Source of the DNA: Linum tenue
Taxonomy: Eukaryota; Streptophyta; Magnoliopsida; Malpighiales; Linaceae
Assembly: GCA_946122785.1 (NCBI GenBank)
Contig: CAMGYJ010000005.1
Location: 35,702,002 to 35,766,001, forward strand
Reading direction: 5' to 3'
Length of the DNA stretch: 64,000 bases
Shown: piece after piece, positions 31,851-44,711 of the stretch
How positions within the stretch are numbered: position 1 is the first letter of the stretch
Layout: each line of letters opens with the position of its first letter
Notes under the pieces: model-generated
Told to the model about the DNA's origin: nothing
Databases searched by the model: none
What the model saw: the letters and a program-made list of their open reading frames with translations, nothing else
Made by a program: the position numbers and the translations under genes

Positions 31851-34800
31851 ATGGAGGGTGGCGACCTGTTCAAAGCCAGGAACAGTCTGCGGCGAGGCGG
31901 GTCAGCCTCCGTCTGGAGAAACAATCCTTCCGATGTGTTCTCCGCTTCTTCCAGAGAAGAAGACGATGAAGAAGCCCTGAAGTGGGCTGCCCTGGAGAAG
32001 CTTCCCACTTACGATCGGCTCAGGAAAGGCATATTGGCCAGCGCTTCCAAGACTGAGCTCAGCGAGATCGACGTCCAGAATCTCGGCGTCGAGGAAAGGA
32101 AAGTTCTGCTCGACCGCCTTGTTAAAGTTGCCGACCAGGATAACGAGAAATTCTTGTTGAAGCTCAAGAACAGAATTGACAGGTTAGTAACTTTACTTCG
32201 TTAAGCTCTGTTTTTTTTTTTTTTCCTCTCTTTGGTTTCTCGGACAGTAAAAGACGCCCAGAAACAGGGGACTAAGTAGACGAAAAACAGGGGAACTAAT
32301 TAGACCAGAAAGAAGGGAATAGGAGCTGACTTTTAGAGCATGAACTTCAGCTATTAGCAAAAATTATCTGAAAGAATTATGAATTTGATCAATCCCTTCT
32401 GATGATCAACAAGTAAGGACTATTTTTGAAAAATAAAATATGTCCGCAGAACCAGAAGCAGAACTAGACCGAGAACAGGGGGGTCTCTGTTTTTCGTTAC
32501 TTATTTCCTCTGTATTTTCTTGTTCTGATTTTGAGGCTTGTGATTTTTGTGAAGGGTTGGAGTGGAGCTGCCGACGATCGAAGTCCGGTACGAGCATCTC
32601 AACGTTGAAGCAGAGGCTACAGTCGGGAGCAAATCTCTGCCCACGTTCACCAACTTCACTCTAGGGATCTTCACGGTAAATAAACACTCATGCCAGTGAA
32701 AGTTTGTTTTCTTTGCTTTCAGCTTTTTTTGTGCTAAAATGTTCCAAGAAACTGACAAGAAACCTTTCATTCGGCCTTTAATAGAGTATCTTGAATGGAT
32801 TGCACCTCCTACCCAACAAAAAGAAACATCTGACGATCCTCGATGACGTTAGTGGAGTCATCAAACCCGGCAGAATGACTCTGCTTCTGGGTCCTCCAAG
32901 TTCTGGGAAAACATCACTGTTGCTAGCTTTGGCTGGAAGGCTGGATCCCAATCTCAAGGTTTCAGGGAGAGTGACTTACAATGGCCACGATATGCACGAG
33001 TTCATCCCCCAGAAAACTTCAGCTTACATCAGCCAGCATGATCTTCACATGGGTGAGCTGACTGTTAGGGAAACTTTGGCTTTTGCTGCCAGAGTCCAAG
33101 GAGTTGGTTCTCTTCATGGTTAGTTATTTCTTTCTCTTCTTCTGATTATGGATTTGTTTGATGTTCAAACATGAATGCTTGCTAAGTCAATATTACTGGT
33201 GGGGGAAAATCTGCAGATATGTTGGCTGAGTTGTCGAGAAGAGAAAAGGCAGCGAATATCAAACCTGATCCTGATATTGATGTCTACATGAAGGTGGGAC
33301 ACGGCGGCTTCATTATTTTAGTGATAATGCCAATTTGAGATTTGTTTATGTTACTTTCAATCCATTGGAATAGTTGTTTTGGAATCCACGGTAGATTGAT
33401 TATTGTCCTTTCTTTTGTCATGTTCTGGTACACCATTAGGCTGCTGCAACAGAAGGTCTGGAAAGCAATGTGGTCACAGACTACGTTTTGAAGGTAACAT
33501 CAAGTTTGCTGATGCTCTTTTAACAGTTCATAACAAATGAATTCAGCTAGAGACAGTTTCTGATACATTGCTTTATACAGATCTTAGGGCTGGAAGTTTG
33601 TGCAGACACACTTGTTGGTGATGAGATGATCAGAGGTATCTCTGGAGGACAAAGAAAGCGCGTCACTACAGGTGAAATGCTGGTTGGACCAGCAAGGGCA
33701 TTGTTCATGGACGAGATCTCAACCGGTTTGGACAGTTCCACGACATTCCAGATTGTGAACTCACTGAAGCAGCAAAATCACATCCTCAATGGCACTGCAG
33801 TCATTTCCCTCCTACAGCCTGCTCCTGAGACATACGATCTCTTTGACGACATCATTCTAGTGTCCGATGGGCAGATTGTGTACCAAGGACCTCGTGAGAA
33901 TGTGATCGAGTTCTTCGAGCACATGGGCTTCAAGTGTCCTGACAGGAAAGGAGTTGCTGATTTCTTGCAAGAAGTGAGTGTATAATTGGAAAAATTAGCA
34001 GACATTAGCAGAGTTCCACTTTTTGTTGCTAGATAATAATAGAATGACTTTTTTGTACCTTTGCAGGTCACGTCGAAGAAGGATCAGAAGCAATATTGGG
34101 CTAGAAGGGATCAACCATATCGTTTTGTTACGACTAAGGAGTTTGCTGAAGCTTTCCAGTCGTTCCATGTGGGAAGAAAGATTGGAGATGATCTGTCGGT
34201 TCCTTATGATAGAACCAAGAGTCACCCTGCAGCTCTGGCAACCAAAAAGTATGGGATTGGGAACAAGGAGCTTCTCAAGGCCAACTTCGCAAGAGAGTTC
34301 TTGCTGATGAAGAGGAACTCATTTGTCTATGTCTTCAAGCTTACACAGTTATTCATCATGGCACTGCTTGCTATGACAGTCTTCTTCAGGACCGAAATGC
34401 ATAGAGACACGGTCCAGAATGGTGGAATCTTTGTTGGTGCTCTCTTCTTCGCACTTATTATGATCATGTTTAACGGAATGGCTGAACTTTCCATGACCAT
34501 CGCAAAGCTCCCGGTGTTTTACAAGCAAAGGAATCTGTTCTTCTATCCACCATGGATATACTCCATTCCGCCATGGATCCTCAAGATTCCTGTCACCTTC
34601 CTTGAAGTTGCTGTTTGGGTCTTCATGACTTACTATGTCATTGGTTTCGATCCTAACTTTGGAAGGTAATTTAAAGGCTTTTGAGATTTGAATTCTAATA
34701 TTTCAATCCATATTACTCAATTTCTTCCTAAACTCATCATGTGTTTTTACATTGATATGATGATAATGCAGGTTGATTAGGCTGTATGTCCTGCTGGTAG

Positions 34801-37800
34801 CAATTAATCAGATGGCATCTGCTCTCTTTCGATTCATCGCCGCAACTGGAAGGAACATGATCGTTGCCAACACTTTTGGCTCATTTGTTTTGCTTCTTCT
34901 CTTTGCACTGAGCGGATTTATCTTGTCACGAGGTTTGTTAATAGTTAACATTTGTTATCTAGTTGACAAACAATATAAAGTGTCCTTTGTAATTCCTTAT
35001 GTATTTAATTTTCTTTTTGGTATCACAGAGGACGTGAAGAAATGGTGGATTTGGGCGTATTGGGCAAACCCTATGATGTATGGGCAGAATGCAATAGTAG
35101 TCAATGAATTCCTTGGACACAGTTGGAGACATGTAACTTCCTTATTCTCTCCTTTCTTACTTGTTTTGCACATATATAGTCGTCAATGAATTACAGTTGG
35201 ACTAATTTCATCCCCATTTTCCCTCCCTATATCCAGGTTCCAGCAAACTCAACAGAATCACTTGGAATTCAAGTGCTGAGGTCTCGTGGGTTCTTCACAG
35301 AGCCGCATTGGTATTGGCTAGGAGTGGGAGCAACTCTGGGATTCCTATTCCTATTCAACATTGTTTTTGCTTTCGCTCTTACTTTCTTGGACCGTAAGTA
35401 ACCCCCCCACCCAAATATTCGATGTTTAAGTTCATGCTTCTAGTGTAAGAAACCTTTTGTTTGCTAAATTTTGTTTTGATATGTTAAAATGAACAGAGTT
35501 TGAGAAGCCACAGGCCGTCATACCTGAAGATGAAGCCACCAATTCAGCAGGAACCATTGAGATGACAACTGGTGGATCATCCATAACCGCAGCTGCAGAT
35601 GATGAAATCACTGGGAGCAAGAAGAAAGGGATGGTTCTTCCATTTGAGCCTCATTCCATCACTTTTGACGACATTGTATACTCGGTTGATATGCCAGAGG
35701 TTAGTTAATACAAATAGAAGTAGCTATCATTAAAAAAGGCATGTCGACTTTGTTCTTGTCATTTGGGATCAAAGATTAACCAACCATATTTGTTTCTCTC
35801 TGGCCTCCAGGAAATGAAAGGCCAAGGTGTTGCTGAAGACAAACTGGTGCTTCTGAAGGGTATTAGTGGTGCTTTCAGGCCAGGTGTTCTGACAGCTCTT
35901 ATGGGAGTTAGTGGTGCTGGTAAAACCACTCTTATGGATGTGCTTGCTGGAAGGAAAACCGGTGGCTACATCGAAGGAAACATCACCATTTCTGGATTCC
36001 CTAAGAAGCAAGAAACTTTTGCTAGGATTTCAGGTTATTGTGAGCAGAATGACATCCATTCTCCGCAAGTTACCGTGTATGAGTCTCTAGTCTACTCAGC
36101 TTGGTTGCGTTTACCCCAAGAAGTTGATGAAAAAACCAGAATGGTAAGCTTTCCATCCTCAATTAGACCTACCTTAACAAGTTCCTGTCAACTTTTGATT
36201 TATTTGCGTTAAGGCAATAATTCAGTATGAAATTCTAACTTGCATTTATATATAAAACAGATGTTTGTTGAAGAAGTGATGGATCTTGTGGAGCTAAACC
36301 CCTTACGTAACTCTCTTGTTGGACTCCCCGGTGTGAGTGGGTTGACTACCGAGCAACGCAAGAGGCTAACAATTGCAGTAGAACTTGTAGCAAATCCATC
36401 CATCATTTTCATGGATGAGCCAACCTCGGGATTGGATGCTAGAGCTGCTGCTATTGTCATGAGAACAGTAAGAAACACCGTGGACACTGGTAGAACTGTT
36501 GTGTGCACCATCCATCAACCCAGCATTGACATTTTCGAAGCTTTTGATGAGGTAAATTACTGTTTATAATTATCAGTAAGCATAAATTATTAGAAGCAAG
36601 TAAACTACAAACCAGTGTTTGAGATTGTTCTTTCCCTTGATTGTTCATTTGCAGTTGTTCCTGTTGAAGAGAGGAGGACAAGAGATATATGTCGGCCCCC
36701 TTGGCCGCCACTCTACCCATTTGGTGAAGTACTTTGAGGAGATAGAAGGAGTGAGCAAGATCAAAGATGGTTACAACCCAGCAACATGGATGTTGGAGGT
36801 GACCACTACAGCACAAGAGATAGCTCTAGGTGTCGATTTCACAGATGTATACCGAAACTCGGATCTCTACAAGCGAAACAAGGCCTTGATCAAGGACTTG
36901 AGCAAAGCAGCCCCAGGAGCCAAAGAACTCTACTTCCCAACACAATACTCGCAACCATTCTTGACACAATGCATGGCTTGCCTGTGGAAGCAGCACTGGT
37001 CCTACTGGCGTAACCCGCCATACACCGCTGTCAGGTTCCTGTTCACAACCTTCATTGCCCTCATGTTTGGAACCATGTTCTGGGATCTCGGTGGCAAAAC
37101 ATCGAGGAACCAGGACCTGTTCAACGCGATGGGAGCGATGTTCGCAGCAGTGTTGTTCCTCGGTGTCCAAAACGCATCCTCGGTACAACCTGTGGTAGCC
37201 ATTGAAAGAACTGTGTTCTACAGGGAGAGAGCTGCTGGGATGTACTCAGCCTTGCCTTATGCCTATGCCCAAGTGATTATCGAGATCCCTTACATTCTGG
37301 CACAGGCTTTGGTCTATGGAGTGATCACATATGCCATGATTGGATTCGAATGGGACGCGAAGAAGTTCATGTGGTACATCTTCTTCATGTACTTCACACT
37401 CCTCTACTTCACTTACTACGGGATGATGACCGTCGCCATCACGCCAAATCACCACATTGCCTCCATCATCTCATCCTTTTTCTACTCCATCTGGAATCTC
37501 TTTGCCGGATTCATCGTCCCTAGACCTGTAAGTCAATTTGATTTCTTATCTCTTCACTACTGTAGCATCATCATCAAGAGAACTGTAACAAAGTAATTGA
37601 TGAATTTCATTCATTATGTGCAGCTCATACCAGTGTGGTGGAGGTGGAACTACTGGGCCAACCCGATCTCGTGGACATTGTACGGGCTGATTGTTTCGCA
37701 GTATGGAGATGTGAGGACGCCCATGGAAGGAACTGGGGAAGCTGTTGAAGATTTCTTGCGGAGCTACTTCGGGTTCAAGCATGATTTCTTGGGAGTCATT

Positions 37801-37884
37801 GCTGGTGTCATGGTTGGATTGGTAGCTGTCTTCGCCTTCATCTTTGCAATCTCCATCAAGTCTTTCAACTTCCAGAGAAGATAG
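31851..37884 (+). CDS. PDR copy B: full-size ABCG (pleiotropic drug resistance) transporter
   Basis: Close tandem paralogue of the transporter at 13014-19025, with the same predicted role as a plasma-membrane ATP-driven exporter. Exons: 31851-32182, 32555-32675, 32785-33118, 33217-33293, 33440-33493, 33581-33973, 34067-34665, 34772-34932, 35029-35132, 35237-35393, 35497-35699, 35811-36143, 36261-36551, 36655-37527, 37624-37884. All exon lengths equal those of copy A except exons 10 and 11, each 6 nt shorter (linker after TMD1), giving 1430 residues without any break. NBD1 has [17 protein letters not shown] and ALFMDE; NBD2 has [17 protein letters not shown] and [12 protein letters not shown]. 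Most differences from copy A are conservative or silent, so both copies look under purifying selection. Introns are alignable only near the splice sites. Confidence 0.93.
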
Positions 37885-38095
37885 ATTTTGAGAGCCGAGG
37901 GAGTATAAATTACTCAAACCCATTACATCCACTTTGCCATTTTTGTTGTTCAGTTAATTCATTTGTTGTAAGCTAATGTGATATAAGCAAAAAATAGAGT
38001 GTGTTATTTCATTTTGGAACAATTTGGAGCGACAGAGCACAATGCCTGTGAAATATTGTGTTGTAAAATTGTTTTTGCTAGTAAATAATGTTACA
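37885..38095 (+). terminator. 3' UTR and polyadenylation region of PDR copy B
   Basis: After the TAG at 37882-37884 the sequence carries gtgtgttatttcatttt, gcctgtgaaatat, gtaaaattgtttttgctag and taaataatg near 38085, matching the 3' region of copy A. The last element is the likely near-upstream poly(A) signal. Confidence 0.5.
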
Positions 38096-39224
38096 TTTTT
38101 GTTCTTTTCATCTGTCATGGATGGGAGAAATTGTCTCCTTGAGTTACAGAGAGATTCTATATGGAAAGTTGCCGTATCTAATCTTGTTAGGGATCACAGT
38201 AGGATGAACAATCATCCTCATTTCTAAACAAAACTTCTAAAGAGGAGGGGGGGAAGACTGGATTATTAGGATTTGATGGGATTTGAACTAGTTCAAAAGT
38301 CTATTAGCACTAAATCAAAAGTCTATTAGCAGCACAATGTGATAGTTAAACTTAAAATGACAGATTTACTCCAACCCTTGGAACATACTACATTGTCAGG
38401 TGGTGAAGAGCCGGCATTGAGGTGTCAAACCTTCCCGTCGTTGCGAGCTCTTGAGGAAGATCAATATGTTGTCCTTAGAGTAACTTTTATCCGCTGAATG
38501 ATGACTGTTTCACTTGACATCGTTGGATCTAGTTCTGCCTCAAATGAAAATTATGAGGATTTCATTGGAGTGCATTTTGGAACATGGTGATGATAAATGT
38601 ATACGCTGCACAGTTTTTGTGAATATGGAAGTCACTGAGTTAGGTGATGGTCACTTACGTTCAAGTTAGATTGACTATATTGACTTGCCAATTTGATTCA
38701 TAGGTTCGAGAATGGAATTTTAGAGTTTGATTTCGGTTGTGGATGTTGACGGTCCTTTTTTTTTTTTTTGGGTGGAATGATGATGGCCCTATTGATTATG
38801 TATCTACCCATGATTCAAGTTATCCATAGAGTAAAAAAGGTTAAAAGAAAATTTATAGGTACTAAATGTGGAGAACAGGTTGAATTAGCTGACTTTTAAG
38901 ACAATAGATATCCGTCAACTTTACCCAGGTCTTTGCTTTTCCCTCTGCTTTTTGTTGTTTTGAACAGAGTTGTTCCGCCATAGCTGTTAGTTGGTTAAGA
39001 GACTTCCTGCTCCAACTTTCTTTACACCCTGTTTCAGCATGCTAGTTCCTTAAGCTTCACGCTTACTTGCTCGTGACAGCTTTGGTTGCAATTTCTGTTG
39101 CAATCACAGAAGTTGGGCTCCCATTTCTGAATCCACTTGACCGGGGAATCAAGTAATTTCAAATATTAGGGTTTGGTTTCCCCTTCTTTTTTGGTGATTC
39201 TCGGGCCGAGCAGGCTTTACCCAA
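38096..39224. other. Intergenic stretch between PDR B and the BUB3.3-like gene
   Basis: No gene or mobile element is recognised. The last 200 bases before 39225 are expected to hold the BUB3.3 promoter and leader; no clear TATA box is visible, as is common for plant housekeeping genes. Confidence 0.5.
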
Positions 39225-41538
39225 ATGAGTGGAGATTGCCTGCAGTTTGAAAACCCTATTGGTGATGGCGTCTCCAGGATCCGATTCGCTCCCTCCTCCA
39301 ACAATCTCCTCATTTCTTCCTGGGATTCGGTTAAGTATTGGCCTTTTATGCACAGTTCTTCATTTTTTTCCTTCTGTTCGTATGAGGGAAGTGACAGCTC
39401 AATTTCGAAAGTGCAGAATCTCCGGTTGTACGATGTGGATAGCTCCAGAGTCAGACTCGAAGCTTCAGTAGGTTTTGCGCTGCTGGATTGTTGCTTCGGG
39501 GCCGAGTCTTTGGCATACACTGCCGCTTCTGATGGTTGCATTAGAAGGTTAGAACTTGTATAGTTATATTACTGCCTCGTCCTGTTATTTATTTGTGCCT
39601 GTTCAGTGTTCAGACCCTGTCTTGTTCCTTGGTCAGTTTTCTTTTACCAGTGGTACTATAGATGTAGATGCTGCATTCGTAGTTAGGTTTCGTTTGAGCT
39701 TGGACTAGTCAGTGATGTTTCTCAAGGTCTGATGGAAATCTTGCTAGGTGTGACTTGCATTCCGGGAGTTGTGATGCAATTGGGCATCATGAGGATGTAG
39801 CAACTTGCGTCGTCTACTCGGATGAAACAGGTCAGCTGGTTCTTCTTACTACTGTCAATCAATAATGCCGTCATTGAGTAATGGTTGCTCTCTTCTGTTG
39901 TGGTGATTTTGTTCCATGTGTGATGTGTAATGCAGAGGCAATGTAGGAGGCAGCTGCCAGTCACTACATGAATCTGAAGTCAATTTCATGAGTGGAATTT
40001 TTAATTATGTCTTCTCTGTTCTTGACCGTAGGCCAAGTTATTTCGACTGGTTTGGACAAGAAGATGGTATCGTGGGATACACGCTCCTCAAAAAGTTCAC
40101 ATGTGAGACATATGGGTGCAGAAGTGAAGGCCATGTCATTGTCTGGGCGCTATATAAGTGTTGCCATTGGAGGGTCGATAGAAACGTATGACTTGCGTTA
40201 TATGGAAGGACCGGCTTGTCTTACAAATTCTTGTTTTGATGTGCGAATAAGATCCCTTTGCTCAGTTCCTTATTGTAGAGGTATCGTTTATTATTATTAC
40301 TACCAATAGCTTAGAATGAATGATCGAACAATTTATATATTTTTCAGCTAATAGCTATCTATTAGATAACTTGTTTGCTGTTTTCGTTTTCTTACCCGCC
40401 ATTGAGTCATGCGGCTGTTTTTACCTGTCATAGGGTATGCAGCTGGTTCAGTTGATGGAACAGTGGCACTGGACATATCCAATCCAACAACTTCAGAAGT
40501 GACACGGTTGGTATTCTGTAAAATTTTCTGCAGATGCTTGACTGTGCTTTGATTTGCTTGTTGTTTCTATCGTATACTCCAAGCTAGCTTCCCCCCTACT
40601 ATCACTTGCACTTGAAATCTGAAAAGCACGATGCAAGCAATTCATTGAATTTGGTTTGAACAAGTCATAGATCTTTGCACTATCTGCTTCTCTTATAAAA
40701 GCCTTACATCTGTTTTTACTTCAAGCAGTTAACCAATAGGAAAACATTTCATCTCATTGACATACAGGTTTCACTTCATAATTTAGATGAATTTTTTAAA
40801 CAAAATTTACTTATATATGACCACTCTGGAAAAAGAATGTGTTGCAGATGGCTTTTGAGTAGGTATATGTCCCTTTGCATTAAGGTCGAATTATTTCATG
40901 TCACTTAACTGGAAGTTGGTGCGTTAATCTTTCTACAGCTATGCTTTCCGCTGTCATCCCAAATCAGCAGATGGGAAAAAACATCTAGCTGCCATCACTG
41001 ACGTACAATTCAATCCAAGGTATGTATACTGATCTAATAATTGTCTGTCGTGATTAAGGTTGCTAAAGTCAGGGCTAATTCTTTTTCTCCTTTTGTATTT
41101 GTTTCTGTTTTAGTATCTTTGGTGCTTTTGTTACTGGTGATAATCGAGGCAATCTCCTAGCATGGGATGCTCAAAGCAAAAGAAGGTTATTCGAGGTATG
41201 TTGCATCTAATTCCAACAAGAAATTATACCATGCAAACAAACTTATGCCCTGGTTCATTATCCCAGTGCTATTGACTGTTACCTTCTCTTTCTTTTCAGT
41301 TTCCACAATATCCAACCGGTGTTGCGTCTCTTGCATACAATTGTAATGGACAGCTTTTGGCTGTTGCATCAAGCCATACCCACCAAGAAGCAATTGAGAC
41401 GTACGCTGTTTCTTCCGTTGAGAAAGTCTTCGGTATCAGACTACTACCTGTGTGTTAAAATGTTTTTGGTTTTGGCTTTGTTTGAACAGGGAAGTTGTGT
41501 CCCCCCAAATTTTCGTATGCAAGGTGGGAGATCCGTAG
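39225..41538 (+). CDS. BUB3.3: BUB3.3-like WD40 repeat protein
   Basis: A seven-bladed WD40 propeller of the BUB3 family, which links checkpoint and kinetochore proteins during mitosis. The start MSGDCLQFENPIGDGVSRIRF matches the plant BUB3.3 branch rather than canonical BUB3.1/3.2. Exons: 39225-39329, 39417-39547, 39748-39830, 40032-40280, 40434-40506, 40939-41019, 41114-41195, 41300-41400, 41490-41538; joined, 317 residues. Recognisable phrases in order: ISSWDS, LRLYDVDSSRV, LDCCFGAESLAYTAASDGCI, GQVISTGLDKKMVSWDTR, GYAAGSVDGTVAL, YAFRCHPKS, FGAFVTGDNRGNLLAWD, LLAVASSHTHQEA, and the end VVSPQIFVCKVGDP. Exon 3 could also start at 39729, but the 39748 acceptor gives the expected IRRCDLHSGSC. 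It is intact and unrelated to the neighbouring transporters. Confidence 0.85.
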
Positions 41539-42499
41539 TATAGAATCTTTTTCTGGTGGTGATTCTACCACTACATGAAGGTCTTCCATTCCATCCACTT
41601 GGTGAGCATGTAATGGGACAGGCCAATCGAATGAGAAGCATGGTAAGCGCATGAAGAAGTATTTAAAGGCTGACCAAGTATGGAAATTTGCATCACCCGA
41701 GTGGCTGCAATTTGTGAGTTGGCTTCGAGGTGAACTGCCTTATTGCTGAATGTTCCCTGCTAGTGGAGCTGTAACTGTTGTGATATAATTTTTAGTTTCC
41801 TGTCCTTGTGCTTTTGTTTCTCTCGTTGCTGGGTTTCATGCTCTCGAGCTCGACTACAGAATTTTCTGGAAATGGTTATTGAACAGCTTGATTCCACATT
41901 CTGGACATGCCTTACGGATTCTATGTCTCGGACTTGCCTGCTCTTAGGTGATTCTACATACTTGACTTGCCTTAGGTTCTACATTTTGCAATCGTGCTAT
42001 GCCTCGAGATACTGATCTTTAATGGGATCTTACTACGGGTTTTATGTTGGGTTAGGGCTCTTCAATTTGCTATATTTTAACAGAAAGAATACTCAGTAAG
42101 TATGCTGGCACTAACATTGCCAACAACATTCGACCTTGTTCAGATTAGGTTGACCTCTAGAGTCCTGAGCCAAACCATTGAAAACTACCTGATGCAGATA
42201 TCATAGTACGAAAGCTGTTTGCAAGCATTACCGACAGGCTGAATTACGTAGTTCGTAGCTCAGCTCCATAAAGAAAAGTCGGAAACGATCTATATGATAA
42301 CAGACTCAAACTACCATACCAATGTATAGAGTAAAGAAGTGCCTTCTTCCCACAATTACAAGCCATATTTACAATAAGCAAGTCCCAGATTGTTCAACGC
42401 TTGCTCCCATTAAGATCGATTGATAATTTGGAAGGTCTTATGGAATGTATGTCCAGACATAGAAGTAGTTCAACCTTGGTAGATGACCGAAGGCTGCCT
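41539..42499. other. Intergenic stretch between converging genes
   Basis: Holds the 3' UTRs of the BUB3.3-like gene (+) and the DUF1218 gene (-), which point towards each other. No further gene is recognised. At 41870-42000 short phrases (gattctacat, acttgcct) recur, indicating a small degenerate local repeat. Confidence 0.45.
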
Positions 42500-43946
42500 C
42501 TAGGCAGAACCCTTGAGGGTTGACGGTTCATCAAAATCAGCAGCTGTGCTATCGTCTACGGCTAACTTGCCATCCTTTTCGACTTCATCGAAGTAGTCTT
42601 CTCGAACATTGGCGGCCAACATGAGCGCAACCAGCCAGAAGAGAGACGAATCAAGAGAGACAAAGGCACCACCTCCCAGGAGACCAGTCTTAGCAGTTGG
42701 GCACGCAGTCTCCAAGTTGCGATGAACGTTACGCGACAGGTGAAGTTGCTCTGTAATAGTCGGCCACAACAACAACGCTGCAGCTAAACCACCCGTGAAC
42801 CTGCCAAATGCATTCACACAAAACTCTTGAACTCTGCAATCAAACTGGCGAAAGAGCTGATCTAAGACTGGTCTAAACTCTAAACCAAGAACACTTGAGT
42901 TGCAGCTCTAACTCGGGCAGGGAAACAGAAGCAAAATCTCATGCGAATCACTGGTTTCAGAGTCCTAAGCCATGATCACACGATGGACTGAAAGGGGTAA
43001 GTGAAGCTCTCAGAACTATGCAAAGAAGCCATCATATTGTTCATCCAAATCCAAATTCTAAACTCCCCATAGAAATTAAGTAAAAGGCTGCCCAAGTGGG
43101 AACATGAAGGGAAAAAACTGCACAGATCCAAAGTAGACGCACGTAGCCAAGTCAACTGTCGAAATAATAGACTTCTAGTGCAGCAAGTTGAGTGTGCGTA
43201 TGGGCATTTAAAAGAAAGTAGAAGACAAGCAAAACCCACAACTTGACTGCCATATTCATATCCTTTCTGCACATCGCCAGGTTCTAGTGGGAATGTATTC
43301 GTTACAAATCAAGCCAACCTTCCTTGGGTTGAATGAACTGATTGCGGCAAATCATCCCACCTACCAAGAAAGAACATGACCCTATTCTATGACTGTAACT
43401 TGAAAAAAGGTAATCATCGGAGCAACAACTCACAAGCACTGATCTAAGTAACAGCAGAAGAACCACATAATCATGCAATTCATTCTATAATTTAACAGCT
43501 GAAACCATAGAAGAGCGGAGCTTACAGGGCAATGTTGAAGAAGATGAGAAAACTGGTGCTGCGGAACATGGCAGATTGAGGGACGGACTTCCCCTTGTAA
43601 GGGTAAAACAGGGAGAAATATCCAGCCACCGTCGACGCTATCAGAAACGCAACGGACAGGAACCCCAACACCACCGTCGCATCCGCCGGATACTTGCAGA
43701 TCACCACACCCTTCCCGGTAATCGGAGTCCCGGCAGCCGGCTGCCGCAAGAAAAACGAAAAAAATATCTCAAATCAAACCCTGGAGAAATGACAAACCAG
43801 AACCAGAAAAAAGGAAAGAAAAAGAGTGTTGGACCGGTTAGAAGAAGAGCATATACCTTCTTGTTCTCGGCGATGACGCCGAATAGGAAGGAGAGCGCGC
43901 CGAGACCGGCGACTAGCAAGGACATCAGCTTCATCGTGACCGCCAT
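42500..43946 (-). CDS. DUF1218 family four-helix membrane protein
   Basis: Exons on the minus strand: 43946-43857, 43740-43526 and 42800-42500; joined, 201 residues. The start MAVTMKLMSLLVAGLGALSF is a hydrophobic leader or first membrane helix. It is followed by GVIAENKKP, GTPITGKGVVICKYPADATV, a helix, FSLFYPYKGKSVPQSAMFRS, LLLWPTITEQLHLSRNVHRN, CPTAKTGLLGGGAFVSLDSS and a last helix before REDYFDEVEKDG. Conserved cysteines (CKYP, CPTAK) fit the family, known in plants from the VCC/DESIGUAL and MWL proteins that act in the endomembrane or cell-wall context (leaf symmetry, secondary wall). Which subgroup this one joins is not resolved. Length and motifs are complete. The exact biochemical function of the family is unknown. 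Confidence 0.88.
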
Positions 43947-43991
43947 CTCTACCGAATTTCAGTACAGAAGCGAAAGGTTGAGCGAGCGAGC

Positions 43992-44160
43992 GAGAGAGAG
44001 AGAGAGAGAGAGATGGAGAAATGGAGAATTGAGAGAAAATTGAAGTCCGATGAAGAGGGAGAAAGGTTATCTGTAGATATATAGAAAGGGAAGGGGAGGG
44101 AAAGAAACAACGTTCGCCGGCGGAGAGAAAGAGAGAGTGACGGTGACGGTGACGGTGACG
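43992..44160. repeat. GA microsatellite and (GTGACG)4 in the DUF1218 leader
   Basis: An uninterrupted (GA) run of about 22 bases lies at 43992-44013, only 46 bases upstream of the DUF1218 start codon, so it is CT-rich in the sense leader. Four perfect GTGACG units lie at 44137-44160. A TATA-like tatatat on the minus strand near 44080-44088 lies between them. CT-rich leaders are common in plant genes and may affect translation or transcription. Confidence 0.65.
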
Positions 44161-44711
44161 GTGAAAGGGAGGTGTGGACTCTGCTGCGTCTGCCAATGAA
44201 TCTGTGGGAATTTATTGTTGACTGCAAAATTGGTTGGACAGCTAACAGCGCAACTAATACACACAAACAGGTACGAGAATATACTACTAGTTAACAAAAT
44301 TAACTTTTCGGGGACTGTTATTGGAAATTGCCATTTTCGGCTAAGCTAAGATTCTCCCGTCCCTGAACATTTGGTGTCTTCTACATTCGGTCCTCCAAAC
44401 TAATTTTTCTTCTCCTATTCCATTGACAGAGCCAGATACAATGCTTCTCTCTCGTAACAGCCAATCTCTCTTGAACAGCTAATGGTTGCCTTGTTAGTTA
44501 CTACTAATTAATCCCATTTGTTGGTAAACTGGCTGGGATGGATGGCTACTGATTTGTTCTTTCCATTTGTTCTCTTTCCCCCCCCTCCATTTTTTTTAAG
44601 GTTAAAAATTTATTGTGGCTTTCTTTTCTTTTTTATTCGGCGAGATGCTTTAAATGTGTGTTGTAAGTTGTAATTTTTATGGTTTGGTTAACTTTTTAGT
44701 CTCGAAATCAA

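Noticed and set aside
41401..41458. Alternative C-terminus of the BUB3.3-like protein by reading on after exon 8
   Set aside because: Using the GT at 41401 and the AG before 41490 gives VSPQIFVCKV, which fits the family end; the read-through tail does not.
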